Shown here one piece after another: positions 63,928-64,000 of a DNA stretch of 64,000 nt. The stretch comes from JAMXLO01 sp963776505. GTDB taxonomy: Bacteria > Pseudomonadota > Alphaproteobacteria > Acetobacterales > Acetobacteraceae. Position numbers and translations under genes: made by a program. Numbering within the stretch: the first letter of the stretch is position 1; each line of letters begins with the position of its first letter. Under the pieces are notes generated by a model, which saw only the letters and a list, made by a program, of their open reading frames with translations, was not told the DNA's origin and made no database searches. The DNA lies in contig CAVZNH010000055.1 in the NCBI GenBank assembly GCA_963776505.1, forward strand, positions 11,345 through 75,344. The letters run 5' to 3'.

Positions 63928-64000
63928 GCCTCAGGCGTCCTTACTTGCACGTAACAATTGCCCACGGTCCCGTGATCAGAGGCTCATCCTTCGCTTATGA

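Overview
The window is high-G+C DNA from what looks like an alphaproteobacterium. The proteins and the gene order lysC - nitronate monooxygenase - ptsP - rodZ - ispG - hisS - prfA, with ubiG divergent from lysC, suggest Rhodospirillales and probably an Acetobacteraceae-like lineage. That placement is inference from protein character and gene order, not a database match.

Layout: 1-3.2 kb holds an MFS exporter and a DUF3311/sodium-solute symporter pair. 3.2-6.8 kb holds an amidohydrolase and a Tat-type patatin lipoprotein between two IS relics (IS110-like and IS1634-like). 6.8-16.7 kb carries a PYROXD2-like flavoprotein, a DUF6197 protein, a MASE1/CHASE/PAS hybrid kinase, class I fructose-bisphosphate aldolase, a GMC oxidoreductase and a polyprenyl-phosphate sugar transferase. 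17.1-19.4 kb is a ribose-type sugar ABC operon wrecked by internal deletions, beside an intact SMP-30/gluconolactonase-type gene. 20.7-24.7 kb has grxC, a DUF1178 gene, a second hybrid kinase and ubiG. 24.7-34.9 kb is the housekeeping block, interrupted by a HEPN/MNT toxin-antitoxin pair between ispG and hisS.

34.9-45.8 kb is a minus-strand run in which type I secretion ABC and HlyD genes lead into a Sel1-repeat protein, a two-domain glycosyltransferase, a Trp-rich domain protein and a GT4 glycosyltransferase, mostly with overlapping ends. 46-50.8 kb holds an amidase, a GNAT acetyltransferase, an AmpG-like permease and an S10 carboxypeptidase. At 50.9 kb is an 84-residue secreted protein made of three exact 18-residue repeats with an FNR/FixK-like palindrome upstream. 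51.4-57.5 kb holds two very large, divergently transcribed glycosyltransferases. 57.5-60.2 kb is an AraC regulator, a diiron ferritin-like protein and an OsmC protein. tRNA-Gln(CUG) and the dTDP-rhamnose operon rfbBACD close the window. The sugar transferase, the dTDP-rhamnose genes and at least four glycosyltransferases point to heavy investment in surface glycan.

Many otherwise normal genes, including ubiG, ptsP, rodZ, rfbB and rfbD, carry frameshifts. About twenty of them have the phase expected for one extra base, which suggests insertion-type sequencing errors more than mass gene decay. Dispersed C/G-rich palindromes recur at four sites, two of them inside genes in frame.
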